Part shown: in pieces, positions 1-7,673 of the stretch
Position numbering within the stretch: position 1 is the first letter of the stretch
Layout: the number at the start of each line of letters is the position of its first letter
Assembly (NCBI RefSeq): GCF_009193155.1
Contig: NZ_VUKD01000001.1
Coordinates: 744,001 to 808,000, forward strand
Length of the DNA stretch: 64,000 nucleotides
Direction: 5' to 3'
From: Georgenia subflava
GTDB taxonomy: Bacteria > Actinomycetota > Actinomycetes > Actinomycetales > Actinomycetaceae
Translations under genes and position numbers: made by a program
The notes under the pieces: generated by a model
What the model was told of the DNA's origin: nothing
What the model saw: the letters and a program-made list of their open reading frames with translations, nothing else
The model's database searches: none

Positions 1-788
1 TACACCAGCGACAGGACTGTCGCGTAGATGACCGCCACGGCCGCACCCTCGGTGGGGGTGAAGTACCCGAAGACGATGCCGCCGATGACGACGACGATCA
101 GCATCAGGGACGGCACGGCCTGCCAGAGCACGAGCAGCCCGGTCCGCAGGGACGGTCGCGAGCTCCCCCGCAGCTCGGGACGCTTGCGCGAGTACAGCCA
201 GATGATGAGCATGCACGCGGCGCCCCAGAGGATGCCCGGGATGTAGCCGGCGAGGAACAGCGCGCCGACGGAAGCCTGGGAGACCAGGGAGTACACGATG
301 AGCACGTTCGACGGCGGGATCAGCATCCCGGCCGGGGCCGAGGCGACGTTCGCCGCGGCGGCGAAGCGCATGTCGTAGCCGTCCTTGCGCTGGGACGGGG
401 CCATCGAGGAGCCGACCGCCGCGGCACCGGCGAGTGCGGAGCCGGAGATCGAGCCGAAGAGCATGTTCGCGAGCGTGTTGGTCTGGGCGAGCGCCCCGGG
501 CATCCGGCCGACCATCACCTTGGCGAGGTTGATCAGCCGGGTCGCGATGCCGCCCTGGTTCATGATCGCGCCGGCCAGCACGAAGAACGGGATGGCCAGG
601 AGGGCGAAGTTGTCGATGCCGTTGAAGATCTTCTGGGCCGCGGTGAAGATGCCCTGGTCCGGCCCGAGGAGGAGGAGCAGGGCGACAGCGGAAGGCAGTC
701 CGATGGAGATGGAGACGGAGACCCCGAGCGCCATCAGGCCGAACATGCCGACGATGAGGATGATCCCGACGAGTGCTGCATCGGTCAT
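1..788 (-). CDS. dctM: TRAP transporter large permease, DctM family (3' end outside window)
   Basis: This is the large membrane subunit of a tripartite ATP-independent periplasmic (TRAP) importer, which moves a carboxylate or sugar acid into the cell with an ion gradient. About 262 residues are visible from ATG at 786-788, roughly 60 percent of a normal DctM; the gene runs off the left edge. It is almost entirely hydrophobic, with the family segments ALLAIPFFVLAGAIMNQGG, LFGSISGSALAGAAAVGS and ASAPAGMLIPPSNVLIVYSL. The start lies 2 bases after the dctQ stop, so the two are co-translated. Family assignment is secure. The substrate is inferred from the neighbouring sugar-acid catabolic genes. 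Confidence 0.93.
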   Translation of the reverse strand, partial: MTDAALVGIILIVGMFGLMALGVSVSISIGLPSAVALLLLLGPDQGIFTAAQKIFNGIDNFALLAIPFFVLAGAIMNQGGIATRLINLAKVMVGRMPGALAQTNTLANMLFGSISGSALAGAAAVGSSMAPSQRKDGYDMRFAAAANVASAPAGMLIPPSNVLIVYSLVSQASVGALFLAGYIPGILWGAACMLIIWLYSRKRPELRGSSRPSLRTGLLVLWQAVPSLMLIVVVIGGIVFGYFTPTEGAAVAVIYATVLSLV

Positions 789-790
789 GG

Positions 791-1321
791 TCAGATCCCC
801 TCTTCCAGGTAGCCGTCGAGATCGACGTCCTGCTCAGCAGGGTCCACGACCGTCTTGGAGATGACCTCGATGATGTGCAGGAGCGAGTAGATGATGATGA
901 GAGCGCCCGTGATGGGCAGCACGAGGTAGATCTGGCCCTGCGTGAAGGGCAGGAGCTGCACGGTGTCGTTCCACGTGCTCTCGATGTACTTGGCGCCGCC
1001 GTAGATCATGACCCAGACGGCGAAGCCACCGACCACGCAGTGGGCGAAGATCTCGATGGCCTTGACCACGGCCGGCCGGAAGCGCTTGACGAGGAAGTCC
1101 ATCGCGACGTCGTCCTTCTCGCCGATCACGTAGGCCGCGCCGACCAGGCCCTGCCAGATGAACAGGAAGCGGGCCATCACCTCGGTCCAGGCGTTGCCGC
1201 CGACCGTCGCCCGGGCGACGACCTGCCAGGTGACGACCAGGATCATGAGGGCGAACAGGACGATGCAGAACCAGCGGAGGAACACGTCCATCGCCGTCCG
1301 GAACTTGTGCACGGCTTTCAT
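791..1321 (-). CDS. dctQ: TRAP transporter small permease, DctQ family
   Basis: Small membrane subunit of the TRAP importer, 176 residues. Four hydrophobic segments are visible at about residues 14-34, 50-70, 90-112 and 130-150, the usual DctQ layout, and the motif RFLFIWQGLVGAAYVIGEKD is typical of the family. It lies between dctP and dctM. The start has an AAGGAAAG ribosome site. A strong hairpin separates it from dctP, as is common in TRAP operons where the binding protein is made in excess. DctQ and DctM form the membrane complex that receives substrate from DctP. Confidence 0.92.
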   Translation of the reverse strand: MKAVHKFRTAMDVFLRWFCIVLFALMILVVTWQVVARATVGGNAWTEVMARFLFIWQGLVGAAYVIGEKDDVAMDFLVKRFRPAVVKAIEIFAHCVVGGFAVWVMIYGGAKYIESTWNDTVQLLPFTQGQIYLVLPITGALIIIYSLLHIIEVISKTVVDPAEQDVDLDGYLEEGI

Positions 1322-1393
1322 GGGGTCACACTTTCCTTGCGTTGTCGGTCAGAGCACGCCGCGGCTGCACCTCGGCAGCCGCGCTCGGGGCCG

Positions 1394-1426
1394 CCTGGGG
1401 CGTACGGCGACGCCGTACGCCCCAGG
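1394..1426 (-). terminator. Intercistronic hairpin between dctP and dctQ
   Basis: Perfect inverted repeat with 15-bp arms (1394-1408 and 1412-1426) and a 3-base loop, followed by no T-run in the transcript direction. Its position just after dctP suggests an attenuator or mRNA-stabilising structure that keeps dctP expression above that of dctQM. The structure is seen directly; the role is inferred. Confidence 0.7.
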
Positions 1427-1450
1427 TCGTCCCTCGGACCGAGCTGTGGA

Positions 1451-2530
1451 TCAGCCGGCGTTGGCCTCGTTGGCCGCCTGCACGGCCTCGAACAGGGCCT
1501 CGCGGACGTCGTTGTTGATGGCGCCCTCCACGACCGGGGCGACGAGCTCCCGGAAGGCGTCGACGTTGACGTCGTCGTTGAACTCCGCACCGGCGGACTC
1601 CGCGGCGGTGCGCGAGGACTGCGCGTACTCCTTCATGCCCTCGTTGACCGACTCGACGGCGCCGGGGACGAGCTCGAGGAACGCCTCGCGGTCCTCGTCG
1701 GACATCCCGCCGAGGATGTCGCTGTTGATGAGCAGGTAGTCCGGGACCATCAGGTGCCGGGTGTAGGAGTAGTACGAGGAGACCTCGTTGTGCTTGAGGG
1801 CCTCGAAGACCGTCTCGTTGTTCTCCGCGCCGTCGAGCGCACCGGTCTGCAGGGCGCTGTAGACCTCGCCCTGACCCATCGGGGACGCCACCGCGCCCAT
1901 GGCCTCGATCATGGCGACCTGGGAGTCGGACTGCTGGACGCGGATCTTCAGACCGTCGAGGTCCTCGGGCTCCACGATCGGGTGCTTGCTGTTGTAGACG
2001 CTGCGGACACCGCCGGAGACACCGGCGAGGACGCTGATGTTCTTGGAGTCCTCCAGCGAGGAGTACAGCTCGCCCACGACCGCCTCGTCACCGAGGACGG
2101 CGGCCTGCGCCTCCTCGGTGGCGAACATGTAGGGCAGGTTGAAGACGATGAAGTCCTCGTTGAAGGACTCGAGCACGGGCGCACCGATGAACATCATCTC
2201 GACGCTGCCGTCCGAGAGGTTCTGCACGACGTCGGACTGGGTGCCGAGCTCCTCGTTGGGGTAGACCTCGATGGCGTACCGGCCGTCGGTCGCCTCGTAC
2301 AGGTCCTCACCGAGCTGCTCGGCGGCGAGGTACTGCGGGTGCTGGTCGGTCTGGTTGAAGGCGAGCTTCCAGAGCGTCTCCGCGTCGGAGACGTCGACGG
2401 CGCCGTCGGCGGCCGCACCCGTCTCGCCCTCGGACCCGGAGGCCGAACCGCCGGAGCCACCGCACGCGGCGAGGCTCATGGCCGCGACCGTGGCGACGGC
2501 GATGGTCGTGTACATCTTCGTGCGCTTCAT
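1451..2530 (-). CDS. dctP: TRAP transporter substrate-binding lipoprotein, DctP family
   Basis: Extracytoplasmic solute receptor of the TRAP importer, 359 residues. It has a lipoprotein signal (MKRTKMYTTIAVATVAAMSLAACGG; acylated Cys at about residue 23) and a short acidic linker. The DctP fold follows, with the family segments EVYPNEELGTQSDVVQNLSDG, GLKIRVQQSDSQVAMIEAMG, and GEVYSALQTGALDGAENNE, where the family-conserved ligand Arg is in the KIRVQ strand. In DctP proteins that Arg pairs with a substrate carboxylate, so the ligand is an organic or sugar acid. Two palindromic operators lie about 220-260 bp upstream and match those before the catabolic genes, so transport and catabolism are probably co-induced. 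Confidence 0.94.
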   Translation of the reverse strand: MKRTKMYTTIAVATVAAMSLAACGGSGGSASGSEGETGAAADGAVDVSDAETLWKLAFNQTDQHPQYLAAEQLGEDLYEATDGRYAIEVYPNEELGTQSDVVQNLSDGSVEMMFIGAPVLESFNEDFIVFNLPYMFATEEAQAAVLGDEAVVGELYSSLEDSKNISVLAGVSGGVRSVYNSKHPIVEPEDLDGLKIRVQQSDSQVAMIEAMGAVASPMGQGEVYSALQTGALDGAENNETVFEALKHNEVSSYYSYTRHLMVPDYLLINSDILGGMSDEDREAFLELVPGAVESVNEGMKEYAQSSRTAAESAGAEFNDDVNVDAFRELVAPVVEGAINNDVREALFEAVQAANEANAG

Positions 2531-2748
2531 CTACCTGTTGTCTCCTCTGTGTCGCCCGCACACCGCTCGGGTCCGGGCCTCGTGATCACCGTTGATTCAG
2601 GACGCCTCGCGACAGCACACAACGCCTGACGCGAGATCGGTTGCCGGCCTGTCCGACGACCTCCACCGGAGCGGCCGCCCACATCGTGGTGGGCTGCTGA
2701 TTCCTGGTGATCGGCGGTGAACACGGAACATGTCCGGCTGACGTGACG

Positions 2749-2762
2749 AAGGTAATACCTTT
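2749..2762 (-). promoter_or_regulatory. GntR-type operator upstream of dctP
   Basis: AAGGTAATACCTTT: the symmetric core is AGGT-N3-ACCT. It matches the TGGT-N3-ACCA half-site pattern bound by FadR-subfamily GntR regulators and resembles sites at 2780, 3052, 5508 and 5626. The palindrome is visible; regulator identity is inferred and no such regulator gene is nearby. Confidence 0.6.
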
Positions 2763-2779
2763 CGAGGAGGCGGGTCAAC

Positions 2780-2790
2780 TGGTGATACCA
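2780..2790 (-). promoter_or_regulatory. Second GntR-type operator upstream of dctP
   Basis: TGGTGATACCA is an exact TGGT-N3-ACCA palindrome 18 bases from the previous site, about two helical turns centre to centre. This pairing favours cooperative repressor binding at the TRAP promoter. Confidence 0.6.
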
Positions 2791-3051
2791 AATCAAGACG
2801 GAGCGTCCCCCTGACCGGCACTCGAGCGCCGTCGGCAGGCTGCCGTGCCCGCCCCCGTGTGGCTCGTGCGGCAAGTCCGCGCCGGCGTCTGCCGTGACCG
2901 TTGTCGGAGCGCCGGATTCGTACGACTCCCGGCCGTTGGCGCGGACAGCGTCGGACGTTGGTGCTCACAGCGTCGGCCGCTGGTGCTGACGGCGTCGGAC
3001 GGCGCCGCACGTGCCACCGGGGCGACCACCGGAGCACCCCTCACGCCCATC

Positions 3052-3064
3052 AAAGGTATGATGA
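3052..3064 (+). promoter_or_regulatory. Operator upstream of fucD
   Basis: AAAGGTATGATGA, 38 bases before the fucD start codon. The identical 13-mer occurs on the opposite strand at 5508-5520 before kduI, so the two convergent genes share a control element. One half-site (AGGT) is strong and the other degenerate. Confidence 0.55.
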
Positions 3065-3102
3065 ATGGGTCACATCGCAGTGCCGACCCCAAAGGATGGC
3101 CC

Positions 3103-4464
3103 ATGCCCACGATCACGTCCGTGGACGTCGCCGACGTCCGCTTCCCCACCTCACTGACCGCCGACGGCTCAGACGCCATGAACAAGGACGGCGACCACTC
3201 CGCGGTCTACGTCGCCCTGACCACCGACGGCACCGACGCCCAGGGCCGCCCGCTCGCCGGGTACGGCATCACGTTCACGATCGGACGGGGCAACGACCTC
3301 GTCACCGAGGCCGCACGGCAGCTCGCCCAGAGCCTGGTCGGCGTCGACGTGGCCGCGATGGCGGTGGACATGGGCGGGACCTACATGTCCTTCACCACCG
3401 ACTCCCAGATGCGCTGGCTCGGCCCCGAGAAGGGCGTCGTCCACCTGGCACTCTCGGCCGTCATGAACGCGGCCTGGGACCTCGCGGGCCGCCACGTGGG
3501 CAAGCCGGTCTGGCGGATGCTGGCCGAGATGACCCCCGAGCAGCTCGTCGACGTCGCGGACCTGCGATACCTCGCCGACGCCCTCACCCGCGAGCAGGCG
3601 CTGGAGATCCTGCGGGCGGCGGAGCCCGGCAAGGCCGCGCGGATCGCCGAGCTCGAGGCGACCGGGTACCCCTGCTACACGACGGCGGCCGGCTGGCTCG
3701 GCTACTCCGACGAGAAGATGGTCCGCCTCATCCACGAGCAGGAGAAGCTCGGCCTGACCCACGTCAAGCTCAAGGTCGGCTCCGACATCGAGGAGGACGT
3801 GCGGCGCTGCCGGCTGGCGCGCGAGACGATCGGGCCCGACCGCACCCTCATGATCGACGCCAACCAGGTCTGGGACGTCCCGACCGCGATCGAGTGGGTC
3901 GGCCGGCTGGCCGAGTTCAACCCGCTGTGGATCGAGGAGCCGACGAGCCCCGACGACATCCTCGGCCACCGCAAGGTGCGCGACGCCGTCGCGCCGATCG
4001 GTGTCGCGACCGGCGAGCACTGCCACAACCGGGTGATGTTCAAGCAGTTCATGGAGGCTGGCGCCATGGACTTCTGCCAGCTCGACGCGGGACGGCTCGC
4101 CTCGATCAACGAGATCGTCGCGGTGCTGCTCCTCGCGGCGAGGTTCGACGTGCCGGTGTGCCCGCACGCCGGGGGCGTCGGTCTGTGCGAGATGGTCCAG
4201 CACGCCTCGATGCTCGACTTTGTCGCCATCTCCGGCACGCGTGAGGGGCGGCTGACGGAGTACGTCGACCACCTCCACGAGCACTTCGAGCAGCCGGTCC
4301 GCGTCGCGAACGGCGCCTACCAGGTCACCGGCGAGCCGGGGTACAACACGGAGATGAAGGCCGCGTCGATCGCCGAGTTCCGCTACCCGGACGGCGCGTA
4401 CTGGTCCGGCGCGACGACGACCGCGGCGGGCGAGCCGGTGCCTGCCGGCGCAGCTGCCGTCTGA
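3103..4464 (+). CDS. fucD: L-fuconate dehydratase (enolase superfamily)
   Basis: Cytoplasmic Mg-dependent dehydratase predicted to convert L-fuconate (or a close aldonate) to its 2-keto-3-deoxy acid; 453 residues. Start ATG 3103 has AAAGGA 8 bases upstream; longer upstream starts give non-conserved sequence. Enolase catalytic features are all present: the KLK pair (about residues 222-224), metal ligands in MIDANQVW (Asp about 252), WIEEPTSPDD and ATGEHCHNR, and the base region QLDAGR and CPHAGGVGL. The N-terminal MNKDGDHSAVYVAL and WLGPEKGVVHLALSAVMNAAW segments are characteristic of FucD rather than mandelate racemase. It faces kduI and is divergent from the TRAP operon. Physiological substrate is inferred from homology and context. 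Confidence 0.9.
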   Translation: MPTITSVDVADVRFPTSLTADGSDAMNKDGDHSAVYVALTTDGTDAQGRPLAGYGITFTIGRGNDLVTEAARQLAQSLVGVDVAAMAVDMGGTYMSFTTDSQMRWLGPEKGVVHLALSAVMNAAWDLAGRHVGKPVWRMLAEMTPEQLVDVADLRYLADALTREQALEILRAAEPGKAARIAELEATGYPCYTTAAGWLGYSDEKMVRLIHEQEKLGLTHVKLKVGSDIEEDVRRCRLARETIGPDRTLMIDANQVWDVPTAIEWVGRLAEFNPLWIEEPTSPDDILGHRKVRDAVAPIGVATGEHCHNRVMFKQFMEAGAMDFCQLDAGRLASINEIVAVLLLAARFDVPVCPHAGGVGLCEMVQHASMLDFVAISGTREGRLTEYVDHLHEHFEQPVRVANGAYQVTGEPGYNTEMKAASIAEFRYPDGAYWSGATTTAAGEPVPAGAAAV

Positions 4465-4467
4465 CGG

Positions 4468-4502
4468 GTCGACCCCCGCTACGCGCAGTGGCGGGGGTCG
4501 AC
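4468..4502. terminator. Bidirectional terminator hairpin after fucD
   Basis: Inverted repeat with 12 perfect pairs (GTCGACCCCCGC / GCGGGGGTCGAC), extended by three further pairs including one wobble around loop GCGCA. It begins 4 bases after the fucD stop and lies between convergent genes. Confidence 0.8.
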
Positions 4503-4578
4503 GTCGTCGGCGTCGCGGACAACCGCGCCAGGTGGGACTACCGCTCCGTGGTGCCGGTACGGCCGCCGTCTGACGCGA

Positions 4579-4611
4579 CCGACCCCCGCCACGCGGCGTG
4601 ACGGGGGTCGG
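4579..4611. terminator. Second bidirectional terminator hairpin before the kduI stop
   Basis: Arms CCGACCCCCG and CGGGGGTCGG, then a C/A mismatch and a CAC/GTG extension. It is a sequence relative of the hairpin at 4468-4502, so convergent fucD and kduI each have a terminator, apparently copies of one element. Confidence 0.75.
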
Positions 4612-4628
4612 GGTCTCGCCGCGCGGGA

Positions 4629-5456
4629 CTACCGCAGGTCGGTGATGCCGGCGGGGTCCATGTCGTCGAACTCCTGGTTCTCGCCGGCCATCGCCCAGAC
4701 GAAGGAGTAGGCGTGGGTGCCCACCCCGCTGTGGATCGACCAGCTGGGCGAGATAACGGCCTGCTCGTTCGCCATGACGATGTGGCGGGTCTCGGTCGGC
4801 TGGCCCATCAGGTGCACGACGCGGGCGTCGTCGGGCAGGTCGAAGTAGAGGTACGCCTCCATCCGGCGGTCGTGCGTGTGCGCCGGGAGGGTGTTCCACA
4901 TGGAGCCGTCGTGGAGGGTCGTGACGCCCATGACGACCTGGCAGCTGCGGACGCCGTTCGCGTGGATGTACTGGTTGAGCGTGCGGCGGTTCGACGTCGA
5001 CTGCTCGCCCAGCTCGCGGGTGGTGCCCTGACCGGGAGCGACCGCCGTCGTCGGGAAGTCGGTGTGCGCGGGGGCCGAGAAGACGTAGAAGCGGGCGTCT
5101 CCCTCGTCGCCGCTGGTGAACCGCACCTCGCGCGTGCCGCGTCCGAGGTAGAGGCAGCCGCCGTGCGCCATCTCGTGCTCGACGCCGTCGGCGACGATCG
5201 TTCCGGGTGCGCCCACGTTCACGACGCCCGCCTCGCGGCGCTGCAGGAAGAACTCGGCGCGCAGCTCCGGGAAGGTCGGCAGCTCGAGGCCGTCGGGGCC
5301 GGGCTGGGCGCCCAGGATGACGACGCGGTCCTGGTGGGAGTAGGTCGCCGTCACCTCGCCGGCGCGGAAGACCTCGTCGACGAGGAACCGCTCGCGGATG
5401 GCGGCGGTGTCCATGAGGGGCAGCTCGTCAGGGGATGTGGCGTAGCGGGTTTCCAA
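4629..5456 (-). CDS. kduI: 5-dehydro-4-deoxy-D-glucuronate isomerase
   Basis: Cupin-type zinc enzyme converting 5-keto-4-deoxyuronate (product of unsaturated uronates from polysaccharide lyases) to 3-deoxy-D-glycero-2,5-hexodiulosonate. Highly conserved family segments are present: TSNRRTLNQYIH, WNTLPAHTHDRRMEAYLYFD, MGQPTETRHIVMANEQAVISP, SIHSGVGTHAYSF and AGENQEFDDMD. The zinc ligands are in PAHTHDRRME and the C-terminal SIHSGVGTH region. I chose TTG at 5454-5456 because GGAGG stands 5 bases before it and the protein is then 275 residues, close to the usual 278, starting METRYATSP. A longer form from TTG 5507 is possible. It reads toward fucD and shares its operator motif. Confidence 0.93.
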   Translation of the reverse strand: METRYATSPDELPLMDTAAIRERFLVDEVFRAGEVTATYSHQDRVVILGAQPGPDGLELPTFPELRAEFFLQRREAGVVNVGAPGTIVADGVEHEMAHGGCLYLGRGTREVRFTSGDEGDARFYVFSAPAHTDFPTTAVAPGQGTTRELGEQSTSNRRTLNQYIHANGVRSCQVVMGVTTLHDGSMWNTLPAHTHDRRMEAYLYFDLPDDARVVHLMGQPTETRHIVMANEQAVISPSWSIHSGVGTHAYSFVWAMAGENQEFDDMDPAGITDLR

Positions 5457-5507
5457 CTCGACCTCCGGGTTGCGTCCTTGCTGGGAGGAGCCATCCAGCT
5501 CCGTCAA

Positions 5508-5520
5508 TCATCATACCTTT
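5508..5520 (-). promoter_or_regulatory. Operator upstream of kduI
   Basis: Reverse complement of AAAGGTATGATGA, identical over 13 bases to the fucD site, 52 bases upstream of the chosen kduI start. Confidence 0.55.
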
Positions 5521-5625
5521 CGACCCCAAGGTGAGGCCGGAGCCCCGTGGCGGACGGGGACGATTCCTGCAGTCCCGCCAGATTCCGGGCGCCGACCCGT
5601 CTCCAGCGCGCCAGGCCGTTGCAAA

Positions 5626-5636
5626 AGATATGACCT
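5626..5636 (+). promoter_or_regulatory. Operator upstream of the SDR/idnD/eda/kdgK operon
   Basis: AGATATGACCT within AAAGATATGACCTTT, a degenerate member of the same GGT-N3-ACC palindrome family; it links the rightward catabolic operon to the dctP, fucD and kduI promoters. Confidence 0.5.
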
Positions 5637-5791
5637 TTATGGCACCCTTGGCTCAGAGCGTCTCGGGGGGCCGCTCCGACCGTCAGCGATGATGGACAAC
5701 GAGCTGCACGTACCGGCCCGGCCGCCCGCTCTACCGCCGTCGGCGCCCCATCGTTCGGGTGCGCCCACCCGAACGAGTCTGAGGATCAACG

Positions 5792-6559
5792 ATGAGTACC
5801 CTGTTCGACATCACCGGCAAGCTGGCCTTCGTGACCGGCTCCTCCCGCGGGCTCGGCAACGCACTGGCCAGGGGCCTGGCGGAGGCCGGCGCGCGGGTCG
5901 TGCTCCATGGGCGCGGGGGTGACGCGCTGGCGGCCGCCCGTGAGCAGATCTCGGCGATCACCGGGACCGAGACGCCCGCGGTCTCCTTCGACGTGACCGA
6001 CCAGGCCGCCGTGCGTGCCGGCATCGGCACCCTGATCGCCGAGCACGGCGTCCCGGACGTGCTGGTCAACAACGCCGGCATCCAGCGCCGCGCCCCGTTC
6101 AACGAGTTCGACCCCGCGGACTGGGACGACATCGTCGCCGCCAACCTCTCCAGCGCCTTCTACGTCTCCCAGCAGGTGACGCGGGCGATGGCCGAGCGCG
6201 GCTCGGGCAAGGTCGTCAACATCGGTTCCGTGCAGTCGATGCTGGGCCGGCAGACCATCGCCCCGTACGCGGCCACCAAGGGCGGCATCGTCATGCTCAC
6301 CAAGGGCATGGCCGCCGACCTGGCCCGGTTCAACATCCAGGTCAACGCGATCTCCCCCGGCTACTTCGCCACCGAGATGAACAAGGCGCTGGTCGAGGAC
6401 GAGGCGTTCAACGCCTGGGTCGTTGGCCGCACGCCGGCCCAGCGGTGGGGACAGGTCGACGAGCTCGTCGGCGCCCTGCTCTTCCTCGCCTCGGACGCCT
6501 CCAGCTTCGTCTCCGGCCAGAACATCTTCGTCGACGGCGGAATGACCTCCGTCGTCTGA
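5792..6559 (+). CDS. Gluconate 5-dehydrogenase-type short-chain dehydrogenase
   Basis: 255-residue SDR that should reduce 5-keto-gluconate to gluconate with NAD(P)H, or act on a related keto-acid. The dinucleotide motif TGSSRGLG is at residues 15-22 and the NNAG motif is followed by IQRRAPFNEF. The catalytic Ser-Tyr-Lys set is in IGSVQS and PYAATKGG. The C-terminal PGYFATEMNKALVEDE, RTPAQRWG and FVDGG segments match IdnO/Gno more closely than KduD as I recall them. Because it follows kduI and precedes idnD, it may serve the kduD step (reducing the KduI product to KDG) here. First gene of a rightward operon with idnD, a hydroxyacid dehydrogenase, eda and kdgK. Confidence 0.85.
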   Translation: MSTLFDITGKLAFVTGSSRGLGNALARGLAEAGARVVLHGRGGDALAAAREQISAITGTETPAVSFDVTDQAAVRAGIGTLIAEHGVPDVLVNNAGIQRRAPFNEFDPADWDDIVAANLSSAFYVSQQVTRAMAERGSGKVVNIGSVQSMLGRQTIAPYAATKGGIVMLTKGMAADLARFNIQVNAISPGYFATEMNKALVEDEAFNAWVVGRTPAQRWGQVDELVGALLFLASDASSFVSGQNIFVDGGMTSVV

Positions 6560-6616
6560 TCCGCACGCCGTACGCCGCACCCCGACTCCACGACGCACCA
6601 CCACCGAGGAACTTCC

Positions 6617-7642
6617 ATGAGAGCACTCGTCATCAACGGCAAGCTGGACCTGCGCGAGGAGGAGCTGCCCGTCCCGGAGCCCGCAGCCGGAGAGGTCCGC
6701 CTGCGCATGGCGTTCGCCGGGATCTGCGGCTCCGACCTGCACTACTACAACGAGGGTGCCAACGGCGCGTTCGTGGTCCGCGAGCCGCTCGTGCCCGGTC
6801 ACGAGGTCTCCGGCACCGTCGACCTCGACCCCAGCGGCGAGCTCGCCGCCGGCACCCCGGTCACGATCCACCCCGCGACCTTCGGCACCCCGGAGGCGGG
6901 GCTGGAGGACCACCGGCACCTCTGGCCGAACGGCGCCTACCTCGGCAGCGCCTCGACGTGGCCGCACACCCAGGGCGGGATGAGCGAGTACCTCGTCGTC
7001 GCCAAGGACATGCTCCGGGTGCTGCCCGACTCCCTGCCGCTGCGCCGGGCGGCCCTGGCCGAGCCGCTGGCCGTGGGCCTGCACGGCATCGCCCTCGCGG
7101 GCGGCGTCGCGGGCAAGCGGGTGCTGGTCTCCGGGTCCGGGCCGATCGGCCTGCTCACGGCCGCGGCCGCACTGGCCAAGGGGGCCGCCGAGGTCGTCGC
7201 CACCGACGTCCTGCCCGGCCCCCTCGAGCGCGCCCGCGCCCTCGGTGTCCACCGCACGATCCAGGTCACCGAGGAGGAGATCCCGGCCATGGCGTTCGAC
7301 GTCGTGCTCGAGTGCTCCGGCGTGCCCGCCGCCATCAACGCCGCCCTGGTCGCCGCGCGGCGCGCGGGCACCTACGTCCAGGTCGGGATGGTCCCGAACG
7401 AGCCGAAGGGCATCAACCTCGCGCCGATGATCTCCAAGGAGCTCACCGTCCACGGCTCCTTCCGCTTCAACGACGAGATCGACGAGGCGGTGGCGATGCT
7501 GGACGCGAACCCTGCGTTCGAGGACGTCATCACCCACGACATCCCGGCCGTGAGCGCCCTCGACGCCTTCGCCGCCGCGAAGGACTCGCAGGCGTCGGGC
7601 AAGGTCGTCGTGTCCCTGTGGCAGGACCCCGAGCAGGCCTGA
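6617..7642 (+). CDS. L-idonate 5-dehydrogenase-type zinc alcohol dehydrogenase
   Basis: 341-residue medium-chain dehydrogenase predicted to oxidise L-idonate (or another sugar acid or polyol) with NAD(P). The catalytic-zinc segments are AGICGSDLHYYN (Cys about 38) and PGHEVSG (His about 59). The family segments LGSASTWPHTQGGMSEYLVV, ALAEPLAVGLHGIALAGG, SGSGPIGLL and KELTVHGSFRF match IdnD. The loop that normally holds four structural-zinc cysteines is replaced by a Cys-free stretch (about residues 88-108). Start has GAGGAA upstream. It sits 57 bases after the SDR, the usual IdnD-IdnO pairing. Confidence 0.85.
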   Translation: MRALVINGKLDLREEELPVPEPAAGEVRLRMAFAGICGSDLHYYNEGANGAFVVREPLVPGHEVSGTVDLDPSGELAAGTPVTIHPATFGTPEAGLEDHRHLWPNGAYLGSASTWPHTQGGMSEYLVVAKDMLRVLPDSLPLRRAALAEPLAVGLHGIALAGGVAGKRVLVSGSGPIGLLTAAAALAKGAAEVVATDVLPGPLERARALGVHRTIQVTEEEIPAMAFDVVLECSGVPAAINAALVAARRAGTYVQVGMVPNEPKGINLAPMISKELTVHGSFRFNDEIDEAVAMLDANPAFEDVITHDIPAVSALDAFAAAKDSQASGKVVVSLWQDPEQA

Positions 7643-7673
7643 GCGCCGAGAACCCACCGAACGAGGAGCACCC

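Larger units (their letters stand above)
2531..3102. promoter_or_regulatory. Divergent control region between dctP and fucD
   Basis: 572 bases without a convincing gene; the open frames here look like GC-driven artefacts. It contains three operator-like sites (2749-2762, 2780-2790, 3052-3064) and should hold the back-to-back promoters of the TRAP operon (leftward) and the dehydratase (rightward). I see no clear sigma-70 boxes to place. Confidence 0.6.
5457..5791. promoter_or_regulatory. Divergent control region between kduI and the SDR operon
   Basis: 335 bases without a supported gene. Two operator-like sites (5508-5520 and 5626-5636) mark the promoters of kduI leftward and the SDR-to-kdgK operon rightward. 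Confidence 0.6.

Noticed and set aside
773-2629. 618-codon rightward open frame opposite dctQ and dctP
   Set aside because: It is an antisense shadow in high-GC DNA: Val/Asp/Leu/Arg-rich, no domain, and fully overlaps well-recognised TRAP genes.
2845-3102. 86-codon N-terminal extension of fucD
   Set aside because: Sequence is not conserved-looking, and ATG 3103 has a good ribosome site and gives the family length.
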